A stretch of DNA of 64,000 nt from Fasciola hepatica (taxonomy: Eukaryota; Platyhelminthes; Trematoda; Plagiorchiida; Fasciolidae), in contig CANUEZ040000191.1 in NCBI GenBank assembly GCA_948099385.1, forward strand, positions 3,162,001 to 3,226,000, given 5' to 3'. Each line of letters starts with the position of its first letter. Position 1 is the first letter of the stretch. A program made the translations under genes and the position numbers. A model generated the notes under the pieces. It saw only the letters and a program-made list of their open reading frames with translations. It was not told where the DNA came from and searched no databases. Positions 12,488-26,200 of the stretch are shown here, piece after piece.

Positions 12488-15037
12488 CAGGCCCATAAAT
12501 AGAGAAGTGATGGAAAATAGGATTGGATCGGTGTGCGAGAATTTGGTTGTTACCGTTCAATGCAAAAGCGAAAGCCGAAGCCAATTTGGGGATTGTGCTA
12601 TATCATGTAGTGTATATGTTGAACAAAGCGTTCAGACCCATATCGGATAGCCTTGTGGTTTGGGTGTTCGACTGACATTCGTTCACCCCAACCCTTGTTC
12701 GTGTCCCCGTGTGGGCTCTGTCCATGTGCAATGCTCATGATTCCCATGGCGGATCAAACAGCTGTACAGTGCTTCCATCATTTTCAATGGTCAGCTCAGT
12801 GTTCAAGCTGCATGGAGAATCATATTATACAAATCTACTCTGCTACTGCTCTATTGCATTGTATGAGCAATCTGTGTGGGGATTGTGCATAAGGGAATGC
12901 CATGGTTTTACTTAGGCCCATAAATAGAGAAGTGATGGAACATAGGATTGGATCGGTGTGCGAGAATTTGGTTGTGACCGTTCAAAGCCAAAGCGAAAGC
13001 CGAATCCAATTTGGATATTTTGCTATATCACGTATTGTATATGTTGAACAAAGCTTTGAGACGCATATCGGATAGCCTTGTGGTTTGGGTGTTCGACTGA
13101 CAATCGTTCACCCCAACCCTTGTTCGTGTCCCCGTGTGGGCTCTGTCCACGTGCAATGCTCATGATTCCCTTAGCGGATCAAACAGCTGTACAGTGCTTC
13201 CATCATTTTCAATGGTCAGTTCAGTGTTCAAGCTGCATGGAGAATCATATTATACAAATCTACTCTGCTACTGCTCTATTGCATTGTAAGAGCAATCTGT
13301 GTGGGGATTGTTCATAAGGGAATGCCATGGTTTTACTTAGGCCCATAAATAGAGAAGTGATGGAACATAGGATTGGATCGGTGTGCGAGAAATTTGTTGT
13401 TATCTTACACAGCCAAAGTGAAAGCCGAATCCAATTTGGGGATTGTGCTATATCATGTATTGTATATTTTGAACAAAGCGTTGAGACCCATATCGGATAG
13501 CCTTGTGGTTTGGGTGTTCGACTGACATTCGTTCACCCCAACCCTTGTTCGTGTCCCCGTGTGGGCTCTGTCCATGTGCAATGCTCATGATTCCCTTAGC
13601 GGATCAAACAGCTGTACAGTGCTTCCATCATTTTCAATGGTCAGTTCAGTGTTCAAGCTGCATGGAGAATCATATTATACAAATTTATTCTGCTACTGCT
13701 CTATTTCATTGCATGAGCAATCTGTGTGGGGATTGTTCATAAGGGAATGCCTTGGTTTTACTTAGGCCCATAAATAGAGAAGTGATGGAACATAGGATTG
13801 GATCGGTGTGCGAGAATTTGGTTGTTACCGTTCAAAGCGAAAGCGAAAGCCGAATCCAATTTGGGGATTGTGCTATATCATGTATTGTATATGTTGAACA
13901 AAGCGTTCAGACCCATATCGGATAGCCTTGTGGTTTGGGTGTTCGACTGACAATCGTTCACCTCAACCCTTGTTCGTGTCCCCGTGTGGGCTCTGTCCAT
14001 GTGCAATGCTCATGATTCCCTTAGCGGATCAAACAGCTGTACAGTGCTTCCATCATTTTCAATGGTCAGTTCAGTGTTCAAGCTGCATGGAGAATCATAT
14101 TATACAAATCTACTCTGCTACTGCTCTATTGCATTGCATGCGCAATCTGTGTGGGGATTGTTCATAAGGGAATGCCTTGGTTTTACTTAGGCCCATAAAT
14201 AGAGAAGTGATGGAACATAGGATTGGATCGGTGTGCGAGAATTTGGTTGTTACCGTTCAATGCAAAAGCGCAAGCCGAATCCAATTTGGGGATTGTGCTA
14301 TATCATGTAGTGTATATGTTGAACAAAGCCTTCAGACCGATATCGGATAGCCTTGTGGTTTGGGTGTTCGACTGACATTCGTTCACCCCAACCCTTGTTC
14401 GTGTCCCCGTGTGGGCTCTGTCCATGTGCAATGCTCATGATTCCCTTAGCGGATCAAACAGCTCTACAGTTCTTCCATCATTTTCAATGGTCAGTTCAGT
14501 GTTCAAGCTGCATGGAGAATCATGTTATACAAATCTCATCTGCTACTGCTCTATTGCATTGCATGAGCAATCTGTGTGGGGATTGTTCATAAGGGAATGC
14601 CTTGGTTTTACTAAGGCCCATAAATAGAGAAGTGATGGAACATAGGATTGGATCGGTGTGCGAGAATTTGGTTGTTACCGTTCAAAGCGAAAGCGAAAGC
14701 CGAAGCCAATTTGGGGATTGTGCTATATCATGTAGTGTATATGTTGAACAAAGCGTTCAGACCCATATGGGATAGCCTTGTGGTTTGGGTGTTCTACTGA
14801 CAATCGTTCACCCCAACCCTTGTTCGTGTCCCCGTGTGGGCTCCGTCCATGTGCAATGCTCATGATTCCCATGGCGGATCAAACAGCTCTACAGTGCTTC
14901 CATCATTTTCAATGGTCAGTTCAGTGTTCAAGCTGCATGGAGAATCATGTTATACAAATCTATTCTGATACTGCTCTATTGCATTGCATGCGCAATCTGT
15001 GTGGGGATTGTTCATAAGGGAATGCCTTGGTTTTACT
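12488..15037 (+). repeat. Hexamer HOR copy 2 (2550 bp, m30-m35)
   Basis: Monomer order and all diagnostic alleles repeat those of copy 1 exactly 2550 bp downstream. It shares with copy 3, against copy 1, the alleles at 12555 (G), 12795 (C, in 'tcagctcagt') and 14769 (G, in 'cccatatggg'). I found only one site separating copies 2 and 3, so they are the youngest pair. Confidence 0.96.
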
Positions 15038-17587
15038 CAGGCCCATAAATAGAGAAGTGATGGAAAATAGGATTGGATCGGTGTGCGAGAATTTGGTTGT
15101 TACCGTTCAATGCAAAAGCGAAAGCCGAAGCCAATTTGGGGATTGTGCTATATCATGTAGTGTATATGTTGAACAAAGCGTTCAGACCCATATCGGATAG
15201 CCTTGTGGTTTGGGTGTTCGACTGACATTCGTTCACCCCAACCCTTGTTCGTGTCCCCGTGTGGGCTCTGTCCATGTGCAATGCTCATGATTCCCATGGC
15301 GGATCAAACAGCTGTACAGTGCTTCCATCATTTTCAATGGTCAGCTCAGTGTTCAAGCTGCATGGAGAATCATATTATACAAATCTACTCTGCTACTGCT
15401 CTATTGCATTGTATGAGCAATCTGTGTGGGGATTGTGCATAAGGGAATGCCATGGTTTTACTTAGGCCCATAAATAGAGAAGTGATGGAACATAGGATTG
15501 GATCGGTGTGCGAGAATTTGGTTGTGACCGTTCAAAGCCAAAGCGAAAGCCGAATCCAATTTGGATATTTTGCTATATCACGTATTGTATATGTTGAACA
15601 AAGCTTTGAGACGCATATCGGATAGCCTTGTGGTTTGGGTGTTCGACTGACAATCGTTCACCCCAACCCTTGTTCGTGTCCCCGTGTGGGCTCTGTCCAC
15701 GTGCAATGCTCATGATTCCCTTAGCGGATCAAACAGCTGTACAGTGCTTCCATCATTTTCAATGGTCAGTTCAGTGTTCAAGCTGCATGGAGAATCATAT
15801 TATACAAATCTACTCTGCTACTGCTCTATTGCATTGTAAGAGCAATCTGTGTGGGGATTGTTCATAAGGGAATGCCATGGTTTTACTTAGGCCCATAAAT
15901 AGAGAAGTGATGGAACATAGGATTGGATCGGTGTGCGAGAAATTTGTTGTTATCTTACACAGCCAAAGTGAAAGCCGAATCCAATTTGGGGATTGTGCTA
16001 TATCATGTATTGTATATTTTGAACAAAGCGTTGAGACCCATATCGGATAGCCTTGTGGTTTGGGTGTTCGACTGACATTCGTTCACCCCAACCCTTGTTC
16101 GTGTCCCCGTGTGGGCTCTGTCCATGTGCAATGCTCATGATTCCCTTAGCGGATCAAACAGCTGTACAGTGCTTCCATCATTTTCAATGGTCAGTTCAGT
16201 GTTCAAGCTGCATGGAGAATCATATTATACAAATTTATTCTGCTACTGCTCTATTTCATTGCATGAGCAATCTGTGTGGGGATTGTTCATAAGGGAATGC
16301 CTTGGTTTTACTTAGGCCCATAAATAGAGAAGTGATGGAACATAGGATTGGATCGGTGTGCGAGAATTTGGTTGTTACCGTTCAAAGCGAAAGCGAAAGC
16401 CGAAGCCAATTTGGGGATTGTGCTATATCATGTATTGTATATGTTGAACAAAGCGTTCAGACCCATATCGGATAGCCTTGTGGTTTGGGTGTTCGACTGA
16501 CAATCGTTCACCTCAACCCTTGTTCGTGTCCCCGTGTGGGCTCTGTCCATGTGCAATGCTCATGATTCCCTTAGCGGATCAAACAGCTGTACAGTGCTTC
16601 CATCATTTTCAATGGTCAGTTCAGTGTTCAAGCTGCATGGAGAATCATATTATACAAATCTACTCTGCTACTGCTCTATTGCATTGCATGCGCAATCTGT
16701 GTGGGGATTGTTCATAAGGGAATGCCTTGGTTTTACTTAGGCCCATAAATAGAGAAGTGATGGAACATAGGATTGGATCGGTGTGCGAGAATTTGGTTGT
16801 TACCGTTCAATGCAAAAGCGCAAGCCGAATCCAATTTGGGGATTGTGCTATATCATGTAGTGTATATGTTGAACAAAGCCTTCAGACCGATATCGGATAG
16901 CCTTGTGGTTTGGGTGTTCGACTGACATTCGTTCACCCCAACCCTTGTTCGTGTCCCCGTGTGGGCTCTGTCCATGTGCAATGCTCATGATTCCCTTAGC
17001 GGATCAAACAGCTCTACAGTTCTTCCATCATTTTCAATGGTCAGTTCAGTGTTCAAGCTGCATGGAGAATCATGTTATACAAATCTCATCTGCTACTGCT
17101 CTATTGCATTGCATGAGCAATCTGTGTGGGGATTGTTCATAAGGGAATGCCTTGGTTTTACTAAGGCCCATAAATAGAGAAGTGATGGAACATAGGATTG
17201 GATCGGTGTGCGAGAATTTGGTTGTTACCGTTCAAAGCGAAAGCGAAAGCCGAAGCCAATTTGGGGATTGTGCTATATCATGTAGTGTATATGTTGAACA
17301 AAGCGTTCAGACCCATATGGGATAGCCTTGTGGTTTGGGTGTTCTACTGACAATCGTTCACCCCAACCCTTGTTCGTGTCCCCGTGTGGGCTCCGTCCAT
17401 GTGCAATGCTCATGATTCCCATGGCGGATCAAACAGCTCTACAGTGCTTCCATCATTTTCAATGGTCAGTTCAGTGTTCAAGCTGCATGGAGAATCATGT
17501 TATACAAATCTATTCTGATACTGCTCTATTGCATTGCATGCGCAATCTGTGTGGGGATTGTTCATAAGGGAATGCCTTGGTTTTACT
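15038..17587 (+). repeat. Hexamer HOR copy 3 (2550 bp, m36-m41)
   Basis: This is identical to copy 2 as far as I could read, except for a private G at 16405 ('cgaagccaat' instead of 'cgaatccaat'). The copy ends at 17587: at 17588 the diagnostic C of 'ttttactcagg' is replaced by T and the following 'gaaaatagg' by 'gaacatagg', so the hexamer is not continued in phase. Confidence 0.95.
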
Positions 17588-20500
17588 TAGGCCCATAAAT
17601 AGAGAAGTGATGGAACATAGGATTGGATCGGTGTGCGAGAATTTGGTTGTTACCGTTCAATGCAAAAGCGCAGGCCGAATCGAATTTGGGGATTGTGCTA
17701 TATCATGTAGTGTATATGTTGAACAAAGCGTTCAGACCCATATCGGATAGCCTTGTGGTTTGGGTGTTCGACTGACATTCGTTCACCCCAACCCTTGTTC
17801 GTGTCCCCGTGTGGGCTCTGTCCATGTGCAATGCTCATGATTCCCTTAGCGGATCAAACAGCTGTACAGTTCTTCCATCATTTTCAATGGTCAGTTCAGT
17901 GTTCAAGCTGCATGGAGAATCATGTTATACAAATCTCATCTGCTACTGCTCTATTGCATTGCATGAGCAATCTGTGTGGGGATTGTTCATAAGGGAATGC
18001 CTTGGTTTTACTTAGGCCCATAAATAGAGAAGTGATGGAACATAGGATTGGATCGGTGTGCGAGAATTTGGTTGTTACCGTTCAAAGCGAAAGCGAAAGC
18101 CGAAGCCAATTTGGGGATTGTGCTATATCATGTAGTGTATATGTTGAACAAAGCGTTGAGACCCATATCGGATAGCCTTGTGGTTTGGGTGTTCGACTGA
18201 CAATCGTTCACCCAAACCCTTGTTCGTGTCCCCGTGTGGGCTCTGTCCACGTGCAATGCTCATGATTCCCTTAGCGGATCAAACAGCTGTACAGTGCTTC
18301 CATAATTTTCAATGGTCAGTTCAGTGTTCAAGCTGCATGGAGAATCATATTATACAAATCTACTCTGCTACTGCTCTATTGCATTGTAAGAGCAATCTGT
18401 GTGGGGATTGTTCATAAGGGAATGCCATGGTTTTACTTAGGCCCATAAATAGAGAAGTGATGCAACATAGGATTGGATCGGTGTGCGAGAATTTGGTTGT
18501 TATCTTACACAGCCAAAGTGAAAGCGGAATCGAATTTGGGGATTGTGCTATATCATGTATTGTATATGTTGATGAACGCGTTGAGACCCATATCGGATAG
18601 CCTTGTGGTTTGGGTGTTCGACTGACATTCGTTCACCCCAACCCTTGTTCGTGTCCCCGTGTGGGCTCTGTCCATGTGCAATGCTCATGATTCCCTTAGC
18701 GGATCAAACAGCTGTACAGTGCTTCCATCATTTTCAATGGTCAGTTCAGTGTTCAAGCTGCATGGAGAATCATATTATACAAATCTACTCTGCTACTGCT
18801 CTATTTCATTGCATGAGCAATCTGTGTGGGGATTGTTCATAGGGGAATGCCTTGGTTTTACATAGGCCCATAAATAGAGAAGTGATGGAACATAGGATTG
18901 GATCGGTGTGCGAGAATTTGGTTGTTACCGTTCAATGCAAAAGCGCAGGCCGAATCGAATTTGGGGATTGTGCTATATCATGTATTGTATATGTTGAACA
19001 AAGCGTTCAGACCCATATCGGATAGCCTTGTGGTTTGGGTGTTCGACTGACATTCGTTCACCCCAACCCTTGTTCGTGTCCCCGTGTGGGCTCTGTCCAT
19101 GTGCAATGCTCATGATTCCCTTAGCGGATCAAACAGCTCTACAGTTCTTCATTATTTTCAATGGTCACTTCAGTGTTCAAGCTGCATGGAGAATCATGTT
19201 ATACAAATCTCATGTGCTCTTGCTCTATTGCATTGCATGAGCAATCTGTGTGGGGATTGTTCATAAGGGAATGCCTTGGTTTTACTTAGGCCCATAAATA
19301 GAGAAGTGATGGAACATAGGATTGGATCGGTGTGCGAGAAATTTGTTGTTATCTTACACAACCAAAGTGAAAGCCGAATCCAATTTGGGGATTGTGCTAT
19401 ATCATGTATTGTATATGTTGAACAAAGCGTTGAGACCCATATCGGATAGCCTTGTGGTTTGGGTGTTCGACTGACATTCGTTCACCCCAACCCTTGTTCG
19501 TGTCCCCGTGTGGGCTCTGTCCATGTGCAATGCTCATGATTCCCTTAGCGGATCAAACAGCTGTACAGTGCTTCCATCATTTTCAATGGTCAGTTCAGTG
19601 TTCAAGCTGCATGGAGAATCATATTATACAAATTTATTCTGCTACTGCTCTATTTCATTGCATGAGCAATCTGTGTGGGGATTGTTCATAAGGGAATGCC
19701 TTGGTTTTACTTAGGCCCATAAATAGAGAAGTGATGGAACATAGGATTGGATCGGTGTGCGAGAATTTGGTTGTTACCGTTCAAAGCGAAAGCGCAGGCC
19801 GAATCCAATTTGGGGATTGTGCTATATCATGTATTGTATATGTTGAACAAAGCGTTCAGACCCATATCGGATAGCCTTGTGGTTTGGGTGTTCGACTGAC
19901 AATCGTTCACCTCAACCCTTGTTCGTGTCCCCGTGTGGGCTCTGTCCATGTGCAATGCTCATGATTCCCTTAGCGGATCAAACAGCTGTACAGTGCTTCC
20001 ATCATTTTCAATGGTCAGTTCAGTGTTCAAGCTGCATGGAGAATCATATTATACAAATCTACTCTGCTACTGCTCTATTGCATTGCATGCGCAATCTGTG
20101 TGGGGATTGTTCATAAGGGAATGCCTTGGTTTTACTTAGGCCCATAAATAGAAAAGTGATGGAACATAGGATTGGATCGGTGTGCGAGAATTTGGTTGTT
20201 ACCGTTCAAAGCGAAAGCGAAAGCCGAATCCAATTTGGGGATTGTGCTATATCATGTAGTGTATATGTTGAACAATGCGTTGAGACCCATTTCGGATAGC
20301 CTTGTGGTTTGGGTGTTCGACTGACATTCGTTCACCCCAACCCTTGTTCGTGTCCCCGTGTGGGCTCTGTCCATGTGCAATGCTCATGATTCCCTTAGCG
20401 GATCAAACAGCTCTACAGATTTTCCATAATTTTCAATGGTCAGTTCAGTGTTCAAGCTGCATGGAGAATCATGTTATACAAATCTCATCTGCTCTTGCTC

Positions 20501-21576
20501 TATTGCATTGCATGAGCAATCTGTGTGGGGATTGTTCATAAGGGAATGCCTTGGTTTTACTCAGGCCCATAAATAGAGAAGTGATGGAACATAGGATTGG
20601 ATCGGTGTGCGAGAATTTGGTTGTTACCGTTCAAAGCGAAAGCGAAATCCGAAGCCAATTTGGGGATTGTGCTATATCATGTAGTGTATATGTTGAACAA
20701 AGCGTTGAGACCCATATCGGATAGCCTTGTGGTTTGGGTGTTCGACTGACAATCGTTCACCCCAACCCTTGTTCGTGTCCCCGTGTGGGCTCTGTCCACG
20801 TGCAATGCTCATGATTCCCTTAGCGGATCAAACAGCTGTACAGTGTTTCCATCATTTTCAATGGTCAGTTCAGTGTTCAAGCTGCATGGAGAATCATGTT
20901 ATACAAATCTCATCTGCTACTGCTCTATTGCATTGCATGAGCAATCTGTGTGGGGATTGTTCATAAGGGAATGCCTTGGTTTTACTAAGGCCCATAAATA
21001 GAGAAGTGATGGAACATAGGATTGGATCGGTGTGCGAGAATTTGGTTGTTACCGTTCAAAGCGAAAGCGAAAGCCGAAGCCAATTTGGGGATTGTGCTAT
21101 ATCATGTAGTGTATATGTTGAACAAAGCGTTCAGACCCATATCGGATAGCCTTGTGGTTTGGGTGTTCGACTGACAATCGTTCACCCCAACCCTTGTTCG
21201 TGTCCCCGTGTGGGCTCTGTCCATGTGCAATGCTCATGATTCCCTTAGCGGATCAAACAGCTGTACAGTGCTTCCATAATTTTCAATGGTCAGTTCAGTG
21301 TTCAAGCTGCATGGAGAATCATATTATACAAATTTATTCTGCTACTGCTCTATTTCATTGCATGAGCAATCTGTGTGGGGATTGTTCATAAGGGAATGCC
21401 TTGGTTTTACTTAGGCCCATAAATAGAGAAGTGATGGAACATAGGATTGGATCGGTGTGCGAGAATTTGGTTGTTACCGTTCAAAGCGAAAGCGAAAGCC
21501 GAATCCAATTTGGGGATTGTGCTATATCATGTATTGTATATGTTGAACAAAGCGTTGAGACCCATATCGGATAGCC
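17588..21576 (+). repeat. Scrambled derivatives of the hexamer monomers (m42-m50)
   Basis: Single monomers resemble hexamer members but in a broken order. m43 (18178) has the 'ccacgtgcaatg' and 'gtaagagc' alleles of hexamer position 2. m44 and m46 resemble position 3, m47 position 4 ('gcatgcgcaatc'), and m45 and m48 position 5. m49 and m50 look like chimeras, joining the 5' part of one type to the 3' part of another. m45 has a 1-bp deletion near 19153 ('cttcattattttc'). 'gttgatgaacgcg' near 18570 is a further private variant, seen again near 38967 and 40241. The zone looks like a more diverged flank of the homogenised hexamer. Confidence 0.8.
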
Positions 21577-23276
21577 TTGTGGTTTGGGTGTTCGACTGAC
21601 AATCGTTCACCTCAACCCTTGTTCGTGTCCCCGTGTGGGCTCTGTCCATGTGCAATGCTCATGATTCCCTTAGCGGATCAAACAGCTGTACAGTGCTTCC
21701 ATCATTTTCAATGGTCAGTTCAGTGTTCAAGCTGCATGGAGAATCATATTATATAAATCTACTCTGCTACTGCTCTATTGCATTGTATGAGCAATCTGTG
21801 TGGGGATTGTTCATAAGGGAATGCCTTGGTTTTACTTAGGCCCATAAATAGAGAAGTGATGGAACATAGGATTGGATCGGTGTGCGAGAAGTTCGTTGTT
21901 ACCGTTCAAAGCTAATGCGGAGGCCGAATCGAATTTGGGGATTGTGCTATATCATATATTGTATATGTTGAACAAAGTGTTGAGACCCATATCGGATAGC
22001 CTTGTGGTTTGGGTGTTCGACTGACATTCGTTCACCCCAACCCTTGTTCGTGTCCCCGTGTGGGCTCTGTCCATGTGCAATGCTCATGATTCCCTTAGCG
22101 GATCAAACAGCTGTACAGTTCTTCCATCATTTTCAATGGTCAGTTCAGTGTTCAAGCTGCATGGAGAATCATATTATACAAATCTCATCTGCTACTGCTC
22201 TATTGCATTGCATGAGCAATCTGTGTGGGGATTGTTCATAAGGGAATGCCTTGGTTTTACTTAGGCCCATAAATAGAGAAGTGATGGAACATAGGATTGG
22301 ATCGGTGTGCGAGAATTTGGTTGTTACCGTTCAAAGCGAAAGCGAAAGCCGAATCCAATTTGGGGATTGTGCTATATCATGTATTGTATATGTTGAACAA
22401 AGCGTTCAGACCCATATCGGATAGCCTTGTGGTTTGGGTGTTCGACTGACAATCGTTCACCTCAACCCTTGTTCGTGTCCCCGTGTGGGCTCTGTCCATG
22501 TGCAATGCTCATGATTCCCTTAGCGGATCAAACAGCTGTACAGTGCTTCCATCATTTTCAATGGTCAGTTCAGTGTTCAAGCTGCATGGAGAATCATATT
22601 ATATAAATCTACTCTGCTACTGCTCTATTGCATTGTATGAGCAATCTGTGTGGGGATTGTTCATAAGGGAATGCCTTGGTTTTACTTAGGCCCATAAATA
22701 GAGAAGTGATGGAACATAGGATTGGATCGGTGTGCGAGAAGTTCGTTGTTACCGTTCAAAGCTAATGCGGAGGCCGAATCGAATTTGGGGATTGTGCTAT
22801 ATCATATATTGTATATGTTGAACAAAGTGTTGAGACCCATATCGGATAGCCTTGTGGTTTGGGTGTTCGACTGACATTCGTTCACCCCAACCCTTGTTCG
22901 TGTCCCCGTGTGGGCTCTGTCCATGTGCAATGCTCATGATTCCCTTAGCGGATCAAACAGCTGTACAGTTCTTCCATCATTTTCAATGGTCAGTTCAGTG
23001 TTCAAGCTGCATGGAGAATCATGTTATACAAATCTCATCTGCTACTGCTCTATTGCATTGCATGAGCAATCTGTGTGGGGATTGTTCATAAGGGAATGCC
23101 TTGGTTTTACTTAGGCCCATAAATAGAGAAGTGATGGAACATAGGATTGGATCGGTGTGCGAGAATTTGGTTGTTACCGTTCAAAGCGAAAGCGAAAGCC
23201 GAATCCAATTTGGGGATTGTGCTATATCATGTATTGTATATGTTGAACAAAGCGTTCAGACCCATATCGGATAGCC
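21577..23276 (+). repeat. Dimer HOR, 850 bp, two copies (m51-m52, m53-m54)
   Basis: m51 and m53 (21577, 22427) share 'ttcacctcaaccc' and 'attatataaatct'. m52 and m54 (22002, 22852) share 'ctgtacagttcttcc' and 'aaatctcatctgc'. Between members of each pair lies an unusual haplotype, 'cgagaagttcgttgtt' followed by 'aaagctaatgcggagg' and 'atcatatattg' (about 21888-21983 and 22738-22833). Only a few differences separate the copies ('gttgagacc' versus 'gttcagacc' upstream of the anchor, 'catattata' versus 'catgttata'). m55-m56 continue the alternation but lack the special haplotype. Confidence 0.88.
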
Positions 23277-26200
23277 TTGTGGTTTGGGTGTTCGACTGAC
23301 AATCGTTCACCTCAACCCTTGTTCGTGTCCCCGTGTGGGCTCTGTCCATGTGCAATGCTCATGATTCCCTTAGCGGATCAAACAGCTGTACAGTGCTTCC
23401 ATCATTTTCAATGGTCAGTTCAGTGTTCAAGCTGCATGGAGAATCATATTATACAAATCTACTCTGCTACTGCTCTATTGCATTGTATGAGCAATCTGTG
23501 TGGGGATTGTTCATAAGGGAATGCCTTGGTTTTACTTAGGCCCATAAATAGAGAAGTGATGGAACATAGGATTGGATCGGTGTGCGAGAATTTGGTTGTT
23601 ACCGTTCGAAGCGAAAGCGAAAGCCGAATCCAATTTGGGGATTGTGCTATATCATGTATTGTATATGTTGAACAAAGCGTTCAGACCCATATCGGATAGC
23701 CTTGTGGTTTGGGTGTTCGACTGACATTCGTTCACCCCAACCCTTGTTCGTGTCCCCGTGTGGGCTCTGTCCATGTGCAATGCTCATGATTCCCTTAGCG
23801 GATCAAACAGCTGTACAGTTCTTCCATCATTTTCAATGGTCAGTTCAGTGTTCAAGCTGCATGGAGAATCATGTTATACAAATCTCATCTGCTACTGCTC
23901 TATTGCATTGCATGAGCAATCTGTGTGGGGATTGTTCATAAGGGAATGCCTTGGTTTTACTAAGGCCCATAAATAGAGAAGTGATGGAACATAGGATTGG
24001 ATCGGTGTGCGAGAATTTGGTTGTTACCGTTCAAAGCGAAAGCGAAAGCCGAAGCCAATTTGGGGATTGTGCTATATCATGTATTGTATATTTTGAACAA
24101 AGCGTTGAGACCCATATCGGATAGCCTTGTGGTTTGGGTGTTCGACTGACAATCGTTCACCCCAACCCTTGTTCGTGTCCCCGTGTGGGCTCCGTCCATG
24201 TGCAATGCTCATGATTCCCATGGCGGATCAAACAGCTGTACAGTGCTTCCATCATTTTCAATGGTCAGTTCAGTGTTCAAGCTGCATGGAGAATCATATT
24301 ATACAAATCTACTCTGCTACTGCTCTATTGCATTGTATGAGCAATCTGTGTGGGGATTGTTCATAAGGGAATGCCTTGGTTTTACTTAGGCCCATAAATA
24401 GAGAAGTGATGGAACATAGGATTGGATCGGTGTGCGAGAAGTTCGTTGTTACCGTTCAAAGCTAATGCGGAGGCCGAATCGAATTTGGGGATTGTGCTAT
24501 ATCATATATTGTATATGTTGAACAAAGTGTTGAGACCCATATCGGATAGCCTTGTGGTTTGGGTGTTCGACTGACATTCGTTCACCCCAACCCTTGTTCG
24601 TGTCCCCGTGTGGGCTCTGTCCATGTGCAATGCTCATGATTCCCTTAGCGGATCAAACAGCTGTACAGTGCTCCCATCATTTTCAATGGTCAGTTCAGTG
24701 TTTAAGCTGCATGGAGAATCATATTATACAAATCTCATCTGCTACTGCTCTTTTGCATTGCATGAGCAATCTGTGTGGGGATTGTTCATAAGGGAATGCC
24801 TTGGTTTTACTTAGGCCCATAAATAGAGAAGTGATGGAACATAGGATTGGATCGGTGTGCGAGAATTTGGTTGTTACCGTTCAAAGCGAAAGCGAAAGCC
24901 GAATCCAATTTGGGGGTTGTGCTATATCATGTATTGTATATGTTTAACAAAGCGTTCAGACCCATATCGGATAGCCTTGTGGTTTGGGTGTTCGACTGAC
25001 AATCGTTCACCCCAACCCTTGTTCGTGTCCCCGTGTGGGCTCCGTCCATGTGCAATGCTCATGATTCCCATGGCGGATCAAACAGCTGTACAGTGCTTCC
25101 TTGATTTTCAATGGTCAGTTCAGTGTTCAAGCTGCATGGAGAATCATATTATATAAATCTACTCTGCTACTGCTCAATTGCATTGTATGAGCAATCTGTG
25201 TGTGGATTGTTCATAAGGGAATGCCTTGGTTTTACTAAGGCCCATAAATAGAGAAGTGATGGAACATAGGATTGGATCGGTGTGCGAGAATTTGGTTGTT
25301 ACCGTTCAAAGCGAAAGCGAAAGCCGAATCCAATTTGGGGATTGTGCTATATCATGTATTGTATATTTTGAACAAAGCGTTGAGACCCATATGGGATAGC
25401 CTTGTGGTTTGGGTGTTCGACTGACATTCGTTCACCTCAACCCTTGTTCGTGTCCCCGTGTGGGCTTTGTCCATGTGCAATGCTCATGATTCCCTTAGCG
25501 GATCAAACAGCTCTACAGTGCTTCCATCATTTTCAATGGTCAGTTCAGTGTTCAAGCTGCATGGAGAATCATATTATACAAATCTACTCTGCTACTGCTC
25601 TATTGCATTGTATGAGCAATCTGTGTGGGGATTGTTCATAAGGGAATGCCTTGGTTTTACTTATGCCCATAAATAGAGAAGTGATGGAACATAGGATTGG
25701 ATCGGTGTGCGAGAATTTGATGTTATCTTACACAGCCAAAGTGAAAGCCGAATCCAATTTGTGGATTGTGCTATATCATGTATTGTATATGTTGAACAAA
25801 GCGTTGAGACCCATATGGGATAGCCTTGTGGTTCAGGTGTTCAACTGACATTCGTTCACCCCAACCCTTGTTCGTGTCTCGGAGTTGGCTCTCTCCATGT
25901 GCAATGCTCATGATTCCCTTAGCGGATCAAACAGCTGTACAGTGCTTCCATCATTTTCAATGGTCAGTTCAGTGTTCAAGCTGCATGGAAAATCATATTA
26001 TACAAATCTACTCTGCTACTGCTCTATTGCATTGTATGAGCAATCTGTGTGGGGATTGTTCATAAGGGAATACCTTGGTTTTACTTAGGCCCATAAATAG
26101 AGAAGTGATGCAACATAGGATTGGATCGGTGTGCGAGAATTTGGTTGTTACCGTTCAAAGCGAAAGCGAAAGCCGAAGCCAATTTGGGGATTGTGCTATA

